Of a DNA stretch of 64,000 nt, positions 6,877 through 18,256 are shown in pieces. The notes below the pieces were generated by a model. It ran no database searches and was not told the origin of the DNA. It worked only from the letters and a program-made list of their open reading frames with translations. Position 1 is the first letter of the stretch, and each line of letters opens with the position of its first letter. The position numbers and the translations under genes are program-made. Origin of the DNA: Nitratireductor pacificus pht-3B (GTDB lineage: Bacteria; Pseudomonadota; Alphaproteobacteria; Rhizobiales; Rhizobiaceae); the NCBI RefSeq assembly GCF_000300335.1, contig NZ_AMRM01000018.1:1-64000 (forward strand), in the 5' to 3' direction.

Positions 6877-7422
6877 ATGCGCAGACTTCCTGTAACCCTG
6901 GCCATGGCCTTATCCCTTGTGGCGGGAGGACTTCTCCCAGGCCATGCCGGGGAAACGCTGCTGACCATCGCCGGCGCGGTGGAGAACACCAATCGCGAGG
7001 CTTTCAACCCGTTCTTCGACGGTTTCCTCAAGTACCACGACAAGGAGTTCGACAAGGCCTTCGTCTTCGATGCCGAGGCGCTGGCGGCTCTGCCGCAGCA
7101 ATCCATAAGGGTCAACGCCGACACGGAGGATTGGCCGGGGGTGCTCTCCATGGAGGGCCCGCTGCTGAAGGACGTGATCGCCGCGGCCGGTGCCGAGGGC
7201 AGGGGCTTGACCGTCTACGCGCTCGATGGTTTCGGCCTGGAGATGAATGCCGAGAGGATCGCCGCCCATGACTGGGTGCTGGCGATGAAGGTCAACGGCG
7301 AGCCGCTGGGGATCGGCGGCCTCGGGCCGCTCTGGCTCGTCTACGACACCGGCGACCGGGTGGCGGTCGAAGACGAGGAGAAAACCTGGGTCTGGTCGGT
7401 CTTCTATATCGAGGCCGAGTAG
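6877..7422 (+). CDS. Exported protein with an oxidoreductase molybdopterin-binding-like fold, lacking the cysteine ligand
   Basis: This 181-residue protein starts at the ATG at 6877 behind GGAGGCAG. The signal peptide is about residues 1-24 (LPVTLAMALSLVAGGLLPGHAG). The mature part resembles the short periplasmic relatives of the sulfite-oxidase/YedY fold found in Rhizobiales: FDAEALAALPQQSIRV, SMEGPLLKDVIAAAG, YALDGFGLEM, GLGPLWLVYD. No cysteine is present, so the usual molybdenum ligand is absent and catalysis by a bound molybdopterin looks impossible. An 8-bp GC-rich hairpin (6836-6856) sits just before the ribosome binding site. It may be a sensor or binding protein. Family assignment is moderate. 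Confidence 0.65.
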   Translation: MRRLPVTLAMALSLVAGGLLPGHAGETLLTIAGAVENTNREAFNPFFDGFLKYHDKEFDKAFVFDAEALAALPQQSIRVNADTEDWPGVLSMEGPLLKDVIAAAGAEGRGLTVYALDGFGLEMNAERIAAHDWVLAMKVNGEPLGIGGLGPLWLVYDTGDRVAVEDEEKTWVWSVFYIEAE

Positions 7423-7504
7423 AGCGCCCCGGGGTGCGCGGCGATCCCGTCGGATCGCCGGGCGTCCTTTCGGACGCACAAACCACGATCTGGATCATTG
7501 ATGG

Positions 7505-7542
7505 AGCATCGGACCGAAAACCGGATTCCACTTTTCGGTCCC
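7505..7542. repeat. Palindromic dispersed repeat, copy 1
   Basis: GCATCGGACCGAAAACCGG followed by ATTCCACTTTTCGGTCC is the near-exact reverse complement of the element at 62179-62213. This is the widespread Rhizobiales repeat with the core GAAAAGTGGAATCCGGTTTTC. Here it sits between convergent genes (7422 and 7548) and could fold into a transcript-end hairpin. Confidence 0.8.
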
Positions 7543-7547
7543 ATCTT

Positions 7548-8411
7548 TTACCCGGCGCGCGCCAGCAGGCGCTGCGCCAGTGCGAGATGCGGGCGGTCGT
7601 ACATGCGCCCCTCGATGTTCACCACGCCGGCATTGCCCGCCGCCGCAAAGGCCTGAACGATCGCCTGCGCCTTGCAGATTTCCTCCTCTGCCGGCGTGAA
7701 GGCGGTGTTGATCGCCTGCACCTGCGCGGGATGAATCGCCATCTTGGCGACGAACCCGTCGCGCGCGGCAAGGCGGCATTGCGCCTCGAAGGCCGCCATG
7801 TCCGAGAAGTCGGGGAACACCGTGTCCACGGCCGGCACGCCGGCAGCGGCCGCCGCCAGCAGGGTCATGCTGCGGGCAAGGCGAAACAGGTCGGTGTAGG
7901 AACCGTCCGCCTCGCGCGAGGCAAGCGCGCCGACATGGGCGGAGAGGTCCTCGGCGCCCCAGGTCAGTCCGGCAAGACGCCGGCTTGCATTGCGGTAGCT
8001 CGCCGCGTTGAGGACCCCGATAGCGGTTTCGGTGATGATCGGCAGGATGCGCGTCGCGCCGTCGTCGACGCCATGCGCGGCCTCGTGAACGCGCAGGCTG
8101 GCGCTCAGATGCGCCACATCGGTTCCGCCCTCCGCCTTGGGCAGCATGATGCCGTCGGGCCGGCCGGCCATGACGGCGGCGAGATCGTCCTCGGTCATGC
8201 CGCTGGCGAGGTCGTTGACGCGGACATAGAGGCGCGCAGCCGATTTCTCGCGTACTCCCGAGAGGAAGTCGGCCGCAACGCGCCTCGCTTCCTCCTTGCT
8301 GTCGAGACCGACGGAATCCTCCAGGTCGACGATCAGCACATCGGCGCCGGATCCCAGGGCTTTTTCCAGTTTCCGGGGGGAATCGCCTGGCACGAACAGC
8401 AGCGACCGCAC
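7548..8411 (-). CDS. CitE/HpcH-type CoA-ester lyase
   Basis: This 287-residue TIM-barrel protein of the HpcH/HpaI aldolase/citrate lyase beta family begins RSLLFVPGDSPRKLEKAL and carries the ADVLIVDLEDSV motif, the arginine strand LYVRVNDL, the acidic residues around IMLPKAEGG and ILPIITETAIGV, and the IHPAQVQAIN motif near the end. The family cleaves or hydrolyses CoA esters of beta-hydroxy acids such as malyl-CoA or citramalyl-CoA. It starts with GTG, 2 nt after the MaoC stop, so the two are one operon. A hydratase plus lyase pair suggests hydration of an unsaturated acyl-CoA followed by cleavage; the exact substrate is not determined. Confidence 0.88.
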   Translation of the reverse strand: MRSLLFVPGDSPRKLEKALGSGADVLIVDLEDSVGLDSKEEARRVAADFLSGVREKSAARLYVRVNDLASGMTEDDLAAVMAGRPDGIMLPKAEGGTDVAHLSASLRVHEAAHGVDDGATRILPIITETAIGVLNAASYRNASRRLAGLTWGAEDLSAHVGALASREADGSYTDLFRLARSMTLLAAAAAGVPAVDTVFPDFSDMAAFEAQCRLAARDGFVAKMAIHPAQVQAINTAFTPAEEEICKAQAIVQAFAAAGNAGVVNIEGRMYDRPHLALAQRLLARAG

Positions 8412-8413
8412 GG

Positions 8414-8869
8414 TCAGGCGTCCTGCTTCTTGACGATCATTGCCTGACGCAGGCAGCGCGCCACCAGCTTGTCGTCCTGATTGTAGGCGCGATGCTCAAA
8501 CTCGACGATGCCGCGATCGGGTTTCGACTTCGATTCACGGACGGACTTGACCTCCGTCTCGACGCGGATCGTGTCCCCGTGGAACACCGGGTTTGGAAAC
8601 ACCGTGTCTGTCATGCCGAGATTGGCGACCGTCGTTCCGAGCGTCGTGTCATGCACGGAAATGCCGATCATCAGGCCGAGCGTAAAGAGGGAATTGACCA
8701 GCGGCTTGCCCCATTCGGTCTCCGCGGCGAAGGCGAAATCGATGTGCAGCGGCTGAGGGTTGAGCGTCATGACCGAGAACAGCATGTTGTCGCTTTCGGT
8801 AACGCTCTTGCGCAACTGATGCTTGAAAACCTGTCCCGGCTTGAACTCCTGCAGATAAAGGCCGCCCAT
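8414..8869 (-). CDS. MaoC-like hydratase/dehydratase
   Basis: This 151-residue hot-dog-fold protein has the MaoC hydratase signature: NPQPLHIDFAFAAETEWGKPLVNSLFTLGLM carries the catalytic Asp/His pair, followed by FPNPVFHGDTIRVETEV. Single-domain MaoC proteins hydrate enoyl-CoA esters. The start ATG has GGAGGAC upstream. The downstream CitE-type lyase is translationally close, giving a hydratase-lyase unit as in itaconate/citramalate or methylaspartate-type routes. Substrate specificity cannot be read from the sequence. Confidence 0.88.
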   Translation of the reverse strand: MGGLYLQEFKPGQVFKHQLRKSVTESDNMLFSVMTLNPQPLHIDFAFAAETEWGKPLVNSLFTLGLMIGISVHDTTLGTTVANLGMTDTVFPNPVFHGDTIRVETEVKSVRESKSKPDRGIVEFEHRAYNQDDKLVARCLRQAMIVKKQDA

Positions 8870-8999
8870 CGATGTCCTCCCGTGTTGCGCCGTTTCTTGA
8901 TAGGCGCGCGCGAACGGCCGGGCAAGCGGACGTTATGGTAAACGTTTCCTATACGAATTGCCGCTAGGGTCTTTCCAAACGGGCGGGAGCGGTGTTGCG

Positions 9000-10145
9000 G
9001 TGAGAGTGGTTCAGCATTTTCTGAAGTGGATCGAAACGGCAAGGGTGTCGGAGCGCGCCGCGGCCGCGACGGCCCTGGCCCAGGCCTATCTCAACGCGGA
9101 ACTCGCCTTCGAGGACCGCTATGCCGCCGAGGCGGCCTTGACGGCGTTGCTCGACGATCCCTCATCGAAAGTGCGCGGGGCGCTGGCCGAAGCGCTGTCC
9201 GTCAGCCGGCATGCGCCGATGCAGGTGGTGGCGGCGCTGGCGGCCGACCAGCCGGATGTGGCGGCTCCCATTCTCGGGCGCTCGCCGGTCCTGTTGGATT
9301 CCGACCTGATCGACCGCGTGGCCGAGGGGCGGGACGAGACGCAGCGCCTGATCGCCATGCGCCCAAAACTCTCCATGGGGGTTTCGGCGGCCATCGCCGA
9401 AGTCGGTTCACGAGATGCCTGCGTCGCGCTGGTGAAGAATGCCGGCGCCGAGATCGCCGGCCTGAGTTTCCGCCGCATGGTTGAACGGCATGGCGCCGAT
9501 GCGGCTCTGCGCGAAGCGCTGGTGCAGGATGCGCGCCTGCCACCCGATTGCCGGCATCTTCTTCTGGTGCAGCTTGGCGAGGCGCTGCGCGCCGCGCCGC
9601 TGGTGCAGGCGCTGGTGGGTGCTGCCCGCGCGGATAAACTGACCCGCGATGCCTGTACGCGGGCGTCGCTGACACTGATCGACGCGATCGGGCAGAACGA
9701 GCATGCGGCGCTCGTCGAGCATTTGCGCCTGCGCGGCGATTTGTCGACCGGCTTCCTGATCCGCATGGTGGCGCATGGCAAGATCGACTTCTTCGGCGCG
9801 GTCCTCGTGGCTTTGACGGGGCAGGGGGAAGCCCGCATCCGCGCCCTGCTGTCCGGCGGGCGGGACATGGCCGTCGGCGCCCTTCTGCGGAAGGCCGGGC
9901 TGGCGCCGCATACAAGGGCGCCGATCATGCGCGCGCTCTGCGTCTGGCGGGAAGTGGCGCGCGGCAAGCGCGTCGCGGGCGCGCAGGAGGTCTCCTGGCT
10001 GATGCTGCACAGTCTCGGCGCGACGCCGGGGCAGGCCGGTCCCGCGCCCGAGGCGGCCGAGCTGGCGGGGCTTCTGCGCGGGATCCATCTGGACGTCCTG
10101 CGCGAGAACGCACGCCTGCAGGCGCAGGCCATTGCAGCCGCCTAG
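9000..10145 (+). CDS. DUF2336 domain protein
   Basis: This 381-residue protein, mostly alpha-helical, has the alphaproteobacterial DUF2336 layout. It begins VRVVQHFLKWIETARVSERAAAATALAQAYL and has repeated short helical pairs (PSSKVRGALAEALS, QVVAALAADQPDVAAPIL, LIDRVAEGRDETQRLIAMRP) resembling HEAT-type repeats. These may be a scaffold for protein binding. I chose the GTG at 9000, with GGGAGCGG about 10 nt upstream, over a TTG at 8958. No membrane segment or catalytic motif. It stands alone, convergent with parE. Confidence 0.8.
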   Translation: MRVVQHFLKWIETARVSERAAAATALAQAYLNAELAFEDRYAAEAALTALLDDPSSKVRGALAEALSVSRHAPMQVVAALAADQPDVAAPILGRSPVLLDSDLIDRVAEGRDETQRLIAMRPKLSMGVSAAIAEVGSRDACVALVKNAGAEIAGLSFRRMVERHGADAALREALVQDARLPPDCRHLLLVQLGEALRAAPLVQALVGAARADKLTRDACTRASLTLIDAIGQNEHAALVEHLRLRGDLSTGFLIRMVAHGKIDFFGAVLVALTGQGEARIRALLSGGRDMAVGALLRKAGLAPHTRAPIMRALCVWREVARGKRVAGAQEVSWLMLHSLGATPGQAGPAPEAAELAGLLRGIHLDVLRENARLQAQAIAAA

Positions 10146-10178
10146 GCCAGTTCAGCGTCTCCTTGAGGCGATGCCGGT

Positions 10179-12236
10179 CTAGATATCCAGCTCTTCGGCA
10201 AACTCGGCATTGTCCTGGATGAAGCGGAAGCGTGCTTCGGGCTTGGTGCCCATCAGCGCGTCGATGGCCGTCTGCGTGGCTTCCTGGCCGTCGATGACGC
10301 TGACCCGCAGGAGCATGCGCTTCTTCGGGTCCATGGTGGTCTCCTTGAGCTGGCTCGCCATCATCTCCCCGAGGCCCTTGAAGCGGCCGATCTCGACCTT
10401 GCCGCGCCCGGTGAACTCGGTTTCCAGCAACTCGTCCTTGTGCGCGTCGTCGCGCGCATACATGGTCTTGCCGCCCTGGCTGAGACGGTAGAGCGGCGGC
10501 ACGGCCATGTAGAGGTGACCGTTCTCGATGAGCTGCGGCATCTCCTGATAGAAGAAGGTGATCAGCAGCGAGGCGATGTGCGCGCCGTCCACGTCGGCGT
10601 CGGTCATGATGATCACGCGGTCATAGCGCAGATCGTCTTCGCGGTACTTTGTGCGCGTCCCGCAGCCGAGCGCCTGGATCAGGTCGGTGATCTGCTGGTT
10701 CGCGGCCAGCTTGCCGGAGCCGGCGCTGGCGACGTTGAGGATTTTTCCGCGCAGCGGAAGCACGGCCTGGCTGGCGCGGTTGCGCGCCTGCTTGGCGGAG
10801 CCGCCGGCCGAATCACCCTCGACGATGAAGATCTCCGCGCCCGCCGCAGCACCCATGGTGCAGTCGGCCAGCTTGCCGGGCAGGCGCAGCTTGCGCACGG
10901 CGCTCTTGCGGCTGACCTCACGCTCCTGACGGCGGCGCAGGCGCTCATCGGCGCGGGCGACGACCCAGTCGAGCAGCTTCGAGGCTTCCTGCGGGTTGTC
11001 GGCCAGCCAGTGATCGAACGGATCGCGCACGGCGTTCTCGACGATGCGCATGGCGGCGGCCGTCGCCAGCTTGTCCTTGGTCTGACCGACGAATTCCGGC
11101 TCGCGGACGAAGACGGACAGCATGCCGGCGGCCGAGATCATCACGTCCTCGGCCGTGATGATGGCGGCGCGCTTGTTGCCCGTCAGTTCCGCATAGCCGC
11201 GCAGGCCGCGCAGCAGCGCGTTGCGGAAACCGCTTTCATGCGTGCCGCCCTCGGCCGTCGGGATGGTGTTGCAGTAGGAGTTCAGCAGCGCGTCGCCGCC
11301 ATACCAGGTGATGGCCCATTCGACCGCGCCATGGCCGCCGCGCTTCTCGCTGCGGCCGGAGAAGACTTCCTTGGTGACCTGGAATTCGCCGTCGAGCGAG
11401 GCGGCGAGAAAGTCCTTCAGACCGCCGGGAAAATGGAAGCTCGCCTTCTCGGGCGTCTCGTCCTTGCCGGTGATCAGGGACGGCGCGCACGACCAGCGGA
11501 TTTCCACGCCGCCGAACAGATAGGCCTTCGAGCGCGCCATGCGGTAGAGCCTGGCGGGCTCGAACTTCGCATCCTTGCCGAAGATCTGGTCGTCGGGCTT
11601 GAAGCGCACGCGGGTGCCGCGCCGGTTGTGGACCTCGCCGAGCTTTTCGAGCTTGCCCTGCGGCACGCCGCGCGAAAAGGTCTGGCGGAAAAGCTGGCGG
11701 TTGCGGGCGACCTCCACTTCGAGCACTTCCGAAAGCGCGTTGACGACCGAGACGCCGACGCCGTGCAGGCCACCGGAGGTCTCGTAGACCTTGGAATCGA
11801 ATTTACCGCCCGCGTGGAGCGTCGTCATGATGACTTCCAGGGCCGACTTGTCCTTGAACTTCGGATGCGGGTCGACCGGAATGCCGCGGCCATTGTCGGT
11901 GACGGAGAGGAAGCCGTCCTCGTCCAGCTCGACCTCGATGAAGGTGGCGTGGCCGGCGACGGCCTCGTCCATCGAGTTGTCGATCACTTCGGCGAACAGG
12001 TGATGCAGCGCCTTGTCGTCCGTGCCGCCGATATACATGCCCGGGCGACGGCGAACCGGTTCCAGACCCTCCAGAACCTCGATGTCGGCGGCGCTGTAGC
12101 CGTCGCCACCGTCGCGGGCCGGCGCCGCGCGCGGCGGCGTCCGCTGCGCGGTCGTGGGCCCGGTCGCAGGCTCGGGCGCCTTGGCGCGCTCGGCGGTGTT
12201 GCTCAGGCCGGCGAAAAGGTCGTTGTTGTCGTCCAT
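10179..12236 (-). CDS. parE: DNA topoisomerase IV subunit B (ParE)
   Basis: This 685-residue GHKL ATPase subunit works with ParC to decatenate daughter chromosomes. Visible motifs in order: the ATP-lid and binding residues EVIDNSMDEA and DNGRGIPVD, GGLHGVGVSVVNALS, the transducer domain, the TOPRIM motifs EGDSAGGSAKQARNR and LRGKILNV, and the magnesium-binding DADVDGAHI. The short linker rich in Ala/Pro/Arg before YSAADIEVLEGLEPVRRRPGMYIGG is usual for alphaproteobacterial ParE. The RRRPGMYIG phrase and the absence of the GyrB C-terminal insertion favour ParE over GyrB. The ATG at 12236 is preferred over 12266. It is transcribed alone. Confidence 0.95.
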   Translation of the reverse strand: MDDNNDLFAGLSNTAERAKAPEPATGPTTAQRTPPRAAPARDGGDGYSAADIEVLEGLEPVRRRPGMYIGGTDDKALHHLFAEVIDNSMDEAVAGHATFIEVELDEDGFLSVTDNGRGIPVDPHPKFKDKSALEVIMTTLHAGGKFDSKVYETSGGLHGVGVSVVNALSEVLEVEVARNRQLFRQTFSRGVPQGKLEKLGEVHNRRGTRVRFKPDDQIFGKDAKFEPARLYRMARSKAYLFGGVEIRWSCAPSLITGKDETPEKASFHFPGGLKDFLAASLDGEFQVTKEVFSGRSEKRGGHGAVEWAITWYGGDALLNSYCNTIPTAEGGTHESGFRNALLRGLRGYAELTGNKRAAIITAEDVMISAAGMLSVFVREPEFVGQTKDKLATAAAMRIVENAVRDPFDHWLADNPQEASKLLDWVVARADERLRRRQEREVSRKSAVRKLRLPGKLADCTMGAAAGAEIFIVEGDSAGGSAKQARNRASQAVLPLRGKILNVASAGSGKLAANQQITDLIQALGCGTRTKYREDDLRYDRVIIMTDADVDGAHIASLLITFFYQEMPQLIENGHLYMAVPPLYRLSQGGKTMYARDDAHKDELLETEFTGRGKVEIGRFKGLGEMMASQLKETTMDPKKRMLLRVSVIDGQEATQTAIDALMGTKPEARFRFIQDNAEFAEELDI

Positions 12237-12424
12237 TGGGCGTGTGGTTTCCTGTCCGCGAATCACTTCTCATTTTGCCATGGTTTCCAAGGCAAAGCGA
12301 AGATCGTTCCGGTTCCGTTCATTCGGCATCCCGATCCGTCCGCCGGCGGCTTCGCGCCGCTGCGGCAAGCAACGCCGGGACTGGCGAGGATGTCATAGGG
12401 GAAGATGCGGCCGCCTTCAATGCG

Positions 12425-13084
12425 TCAGGCCGACAACCAGTCGAACACCGGCTTCAGCCGGGTGAAGCGTTTCAGGCAATCCTCGGCAAACCCGTCCCGG
12501 CAGGCACGTCCGGGCGCATTGTCGTCGAGCCAGCAGGTCAGAGATTTGCGGCGCAGCAGATCGGCATTCCCGTGGTCGGCGGCATAGGGCTGTGGGACGC
12601 GCTTCAGCTCCGGCTCGCCGAAGCGGACGCCGTCCCGCTCCAACCGGGCGATCAGCCCGGAGAGGGTTTCGCCGTCAGCGCCGGCGACACGCGCCCTGAA
12701 GGCGTCGAGCGCCGTTGCCGTAAGTTCGAAAACGCCGGTGCCGACCACCAGCCGCTGCGGCTCGAGACCAAAGAACCAGCCCGGTTCAAGAGGGCCGTCC
12801 GTCTGCGCCGTGAAGGCGATGTGGAGATGGGCGTTATAGGGTGTCTTGTCGCGGGAAAAGCGCACATCCCGGTGGATGCGAAAGATCCTGGCGCGGTGCC
12901 GCATGCCGGTCAGCTTATCGAGCCGTGGCGTGATGACGCTGCAGAACTCTTCTGCGGGCGCCTTCACGGCCCTCTCGTAGACATCCTTGTTCTGCGCAAA
13001 CCAGTCGCGGTCATTGTTCGCCTTCAGTGCGGAAAGGAAGTCGAGCGCTTCGGGAGGGAACCGCGAGAAGCCATCCATGGTCAT
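12425..13084 (-). CDS. DUF2461 (TIGR02453) family protein
   Basis: This 219-residue protein matches the DUF2461 family. It begins FPPEALDFLSALKANNDRDWFAQNKDVYE and has the conserved IFRIHRDVRFSRDKTPYNAHL and GWFFGLEPQRLVVGTGVFELT. Function in the family is unknown; it is cytoplasmic, with no signal sequence. Its start overlaps the stop of the TfoX-like gene (ATGA), so the two are co-translated. Confidence 0.9.
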   Translation of the reverse strand: MTMDGFSRFPPEALDFLSALKANNDRDWFAQNKDVYERAVKAPAEEFCSVITPRLDKLTGMRHRARIFRIHRDVRFSRDKTPYNAHLHIAFTAQTDGPLEPGWFFGLEPQRLVVGTGVFELTATALDAFRARVAGADGETLSGLIARLERDGVRFGEPELKRVPQPYAADHGNADLLRRKSLTCWLDDNAPGRACRDGFAEDCLKRFTRLKPVFDWLSA

Positions 13085-13437
13085 CGCTTCGCTTCGGTTT
13101 TGGGCGGCAGCGTGCCGACGAAATCGAGCGCCAGGGCAACCCAGGATCTCAGCGCATCGTCGCCGCAGTCTTCCGCATCGACGAAAATGAAGCCGCTCAT
13201 CGTCCGTCCGCCCATTTCCATGAGCTTTGCGCCGGGACGGGCGAGGGCCTCGTCCTGATGGTCTTTGCCGACGCGGAACAGAAAGCGGCGCTCCCCCGTT
13301 TTCGCGCGGTCCGCGCCGCAGATCATGTTGCCGTCGACCATGAAGCAGACGGCGCCCATCATGCGCTTCTCCACCAGGCCGACCAGTCCCTCCAGGGCGG
13401 CCCGCAGGCGCGCGGTCAGTTCTTCGTCATAGGCCAT
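13081..13437 (-). CDS. TfoX/Sxy N-terminal domain protein
   Basis: This 118-residue protein is similar to the N-terminal domain of TfoX/Sxy. The segments VEKRMMGAVCFMVDGNMICGA, FLFRVGKDHQDEALARPGAK and SGFIFVDAEDC match the family pattern. In gammaproteobacteria full-length TfoX activates competence genes; short single-domain versions in alphaproteobacteria have no proven role. It is the first gene of a two-gene unit with DUF2461, overlapping by 4 nt. Confidence 0.88.
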   Translation of the reverse strand: MAYDEELTARLRAALEGLVGLVEKRMMGAVCFMVDGNMICGADRAKTGERRFLFRVGKDHQDEALARPGAKLMEMGGRTMSGFIFVDAEDCGDDALRSWVALALDFVGTLPPKTEAKR

Positions 13438-13494
13438 GTCCGATCTCCCGGAACCTTGCCGGGGAAGGGCGGCATGGGCCGACCAAAACGAACA

Positions 13495-13528
13495 TCCCGG
13501 CCGGTCATCTTCTCATGACCGGCCGGGA
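13495..13528 (-). terminator. Strong hairpin downstream of the gcv operon
   Basis: TCCCGGCCGGTCAT, loop CTTCTC, ATGACCGGCCGGGA form a perfect 14-bp stem between gcvP and the TfoX gene. On the minus strand it is followed by a T-rich tail (TGTTCGTTTT). It is probably the intrinsic terminator of gcvTHP. Confidence 0.75.
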
Positions 13529-13594
13529 CCCGTACAGAGCGCACCCCATCGCGGGATTCGGTCTCCTGCCATTTCTCCTGACGCGGAAGCCGCG

Positions 13595-16396
<2,802 letters not shown>

Positions 16397-16405
16397 GATC
16401 GTTCC

Positions 16406-16774
16406 TCAGGCCACGCTCGCCTGATAGGCGGCTTCGTCCATCAGGCCTTCGAGCTGGCTCTCGTCGGCGAGCTTCATCTTCCACAGCCAGCCGTCTCCGG
16501 TGGCAGCGGTGTTGACGAGGGACGGGTCGCTGGTCAGCGCCTCGTTGACCTCGGTGACCTCTCCATCGACCGGCGCATAGACGTCCGAGGCTGCCTTGAC
16601 GGACTCGACCACCACGGCGGTGTCGCCCCTGGAGAACGCCTTGCCGGCCTCCGGCAGTTCGACGAAGACGAGGTCGCCCAGCTGTTCCTGCGCATAGTCG
16701 GTGATCCCGACCGTCGCGACGCCGGCGTCGACCTTGATCCACTCGTGATCTTCGGTGAAATAGGTTTTGCTCAT
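16406..16774 (-). CDS. gcvH: Glycine cleavage system H protein
   Basis: This 122-residue lipoyl carrier shuttles the methylamine between P, T and L proteins. Lysine 60 in [15 protein letters not shown] is the lipoylation site. The start [15 protein letters not shown] is the family norm; the frame extends upstream but that part lies within gcvT on a different frame and has no similarity. It is 4 nt after gcvT and directly before gcvP. Confidence 0.98.
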   Translation of the reverse strand: MSKTYFTEDHEWIKVDAGVATVGITDYAQEQLGDLVFVELPEAGKAFSRGDTAVVVESVKAASDVYAPVDGEVTEVNEALTSDPSLVNTAATGDGWLWKMKLADESQLEGLMDEAAYQASVA

Positions 16775-16778
16775 TTTA

Positions 16779-17882
16779 TTATCCTTTGTGGTAGCGCTGC
16801 GGCGTGAAGGGAAGGGAATGGACGTCGAGTGCGATGCGGTTGCCGCGCACTTCGGTAAACAGGCGGGTGCCCGGCTCGGACAGGCTCCTGGCGACATAGC
16901 CCATGGCGACCGGATGGCCGGCAGAAGGGCCGAAGCCGCCGGACGTGACGCGGCCAACGGTTTCGCCGGCCTCGTTGACGATCGGTGCTCCGGCGCGCAC
17001 CGGCTGGCGGCCTTCCGGCTTCAGCCCGACACGCTTCTCCCGGGCGCCCTCGGCAATGATCGCCTGCAGGGCACGGGCGCCGACGAACTTGCCTTCCTCG
17101 CGCAGCGCCTTCGGCACGGCCCACAGGATGGCGGCGCTCGCCGGGTCGGTCGCTTCATCGAGGTCCTGCCCGTGCAGGCACAGGCCCGCCTCCAGCCGCA
17201 GGCTGTCGCGCGCGGCGAGGCCGACCCACTGCACGCGGTCGTCGTCGAGAAGTTTCCTTGCGAAACGCTCCGCTTCGGCGACCGGCAGCGCCACCTCAAA
17301 ACCGTCTTCGCCCGTATAGCCCGAGCGCGCGGCGAACCAGCCGTCCGCCGGTTCCGTGGCGGTCATGAAGGTGAGATCGCTCAGGTCCAGGCCGGCGGCG
17401 ATCAGCACCGCTTCGGCGTCCGGTCCCTGCAGCGCGAGAAGGACACGCTCCAGCGGCTCGAAGGTAAGGTCCATGCCCTTCGCCAGGTCGCGGAAATGGG
17501 CTTCGTCGCGGGCGGCATTGCCGGCATTGGCGACGACCATGAAGCGCTGCGGTCCGAGGCGGGTGACGATCAGGTCGTCGATGATGCCGGCCTTCTCCGT
17601 CAGGAGAACCGTGTATTTCGAGCGGCCCTCGCCGAGGGCCGCCGCATCGAGCGGGCAGGCGCGCGACAGGAAGGCGGCCGCGTCCGGGCCCTCGACCTCG
17701 AAGAGCTGCATGTGCGAGATGTCGAACAGGCCGGCACTTTCACGCGTGTGAAGATGTTCCTTCATCACGCCGGCCGGATAGGTGAGGGGCATGCGCCAGC
17801 CGGCAAAGCCGCCGAAGCGGGCGCCCGCTTCCTCGTGCAGCGTTTCCAGCGGCAGATGCTTGAGTGTTTCAGCGTCGCTCAT
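16779..17882 (-). CDS. gcvT: Aminomethyltransferase, T protein
   Basis: This 367-residue protein transfers the one-carbon unit from GcvH to tetrahydrofolate, releasing ammonia. Visible features are the [28 protein letters not shown] start, [16 protein letters not shown], the folate-binding [13 protein letters not shown] and the [13 protein letters not shown] motif, and the C-terminal barrel with [20 protein letters not shown]. The start [10 protein letters not shown] is set by GGAGG just upstream (17887-17891); ATG codons at 17885 and 17882 are both possible. A longer frame to 17981 reads into the riboswitch and is not protein. First gene of the operon. Confidence 0.97.
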   Translation of the reverse strand: MSDAETLKHLPLETLHEEAGARFGGFAGWRMPLTYPAGVMKEHLHTRESAGLFDISHMQLFEVEGPDAAAFLSRACPLDAAALGEGRSKYTVLLTEKAGIIDDLIVTRLGPQRFMVVANAGNAARDEAHFRDLAKGMDLTFEPLERVLLALQGPDAEAVLIAAGLDLSDLTFMTATEPADGWFAARSGYTGEDGFEVALPVAEAERFARKLLDDDRVQWVGLAARDSLRLEAGLCLHGQDLDEATDPASAAILWAVPKALREEGKFVGARALQAIIAEGAREKRVGLKPEGRQPVRAGAPIVNEAGETVGRVTSGGFGPSAGHPVAMGYVARSLSEPGTRLFTEVRGNRIALDVHSLPFTPQRYHKG

Positions 17883-17929
17883 CATTCCTCCAAAGGTGCA
17901 CGCATGCCGATTTACGCGGCATGTTCGTG

Positions 17930-18119
17930 CCCCTCTGTCGGAAGCCTGAGAGACTCGCATGACCGGAACCCTGTCGGTCATGCTTACACCTTCGGCGCGG
18001 GGGCCAGCCCCGACTTTCCAGAGTGTCTTTACCGATCGACGGTTCTTTTGCCTGAGAGATTTCGGGCGATTTCCCCTTCGGCGTCCGCACCGGATTGCTC
18101 CAGCTTGGCTCTCTCCCGC
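17930..18119 (-). promoter_or_regulatory. Tandem glycine riboswitch
   Basis: On the minus strand two aptamers lie in series before gcvT. The first shows GGGAGAG (18111-18117), CGCCGAAGGGG (18073-18083) and CTCTCAGGCAAAAG (18046-18059). The second shows GCGCCGAAGGTGTAAGC (17980-17996) and CTCTCAGGC closing with GACAGAGGGG down to about 17931. These are the signature boxes of the gcvT RNA class. A hairpin (17903-17909 with 17917-17923) lies between the second aptamer and the ribosome binding site and may be the expression platform. Glycine binding should turn on gcvTHP. Confidence 0.95.
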
Positions 18120-18256
18120 AGACCGGCAGGGCTTTCACCCTAGACGGCGGGGAAACTAGCGCAGGCAGAGTGATTTGTCACCTGCCGTAATGCGGGCAGG
18201 CCAACTGGCCCAGTTGTTTCTGTGCAGAACCCGGCAACGGGGACAAGGGGCCGGTT

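Noticed and set aside
17883-17981. N-terminal extension of GcvT (MTDRVPVMRVSQASD...)
   Set aside because: It translates the second aptamer of the glycine riboswitch; the ribosome binding site sits at 17886-17891.
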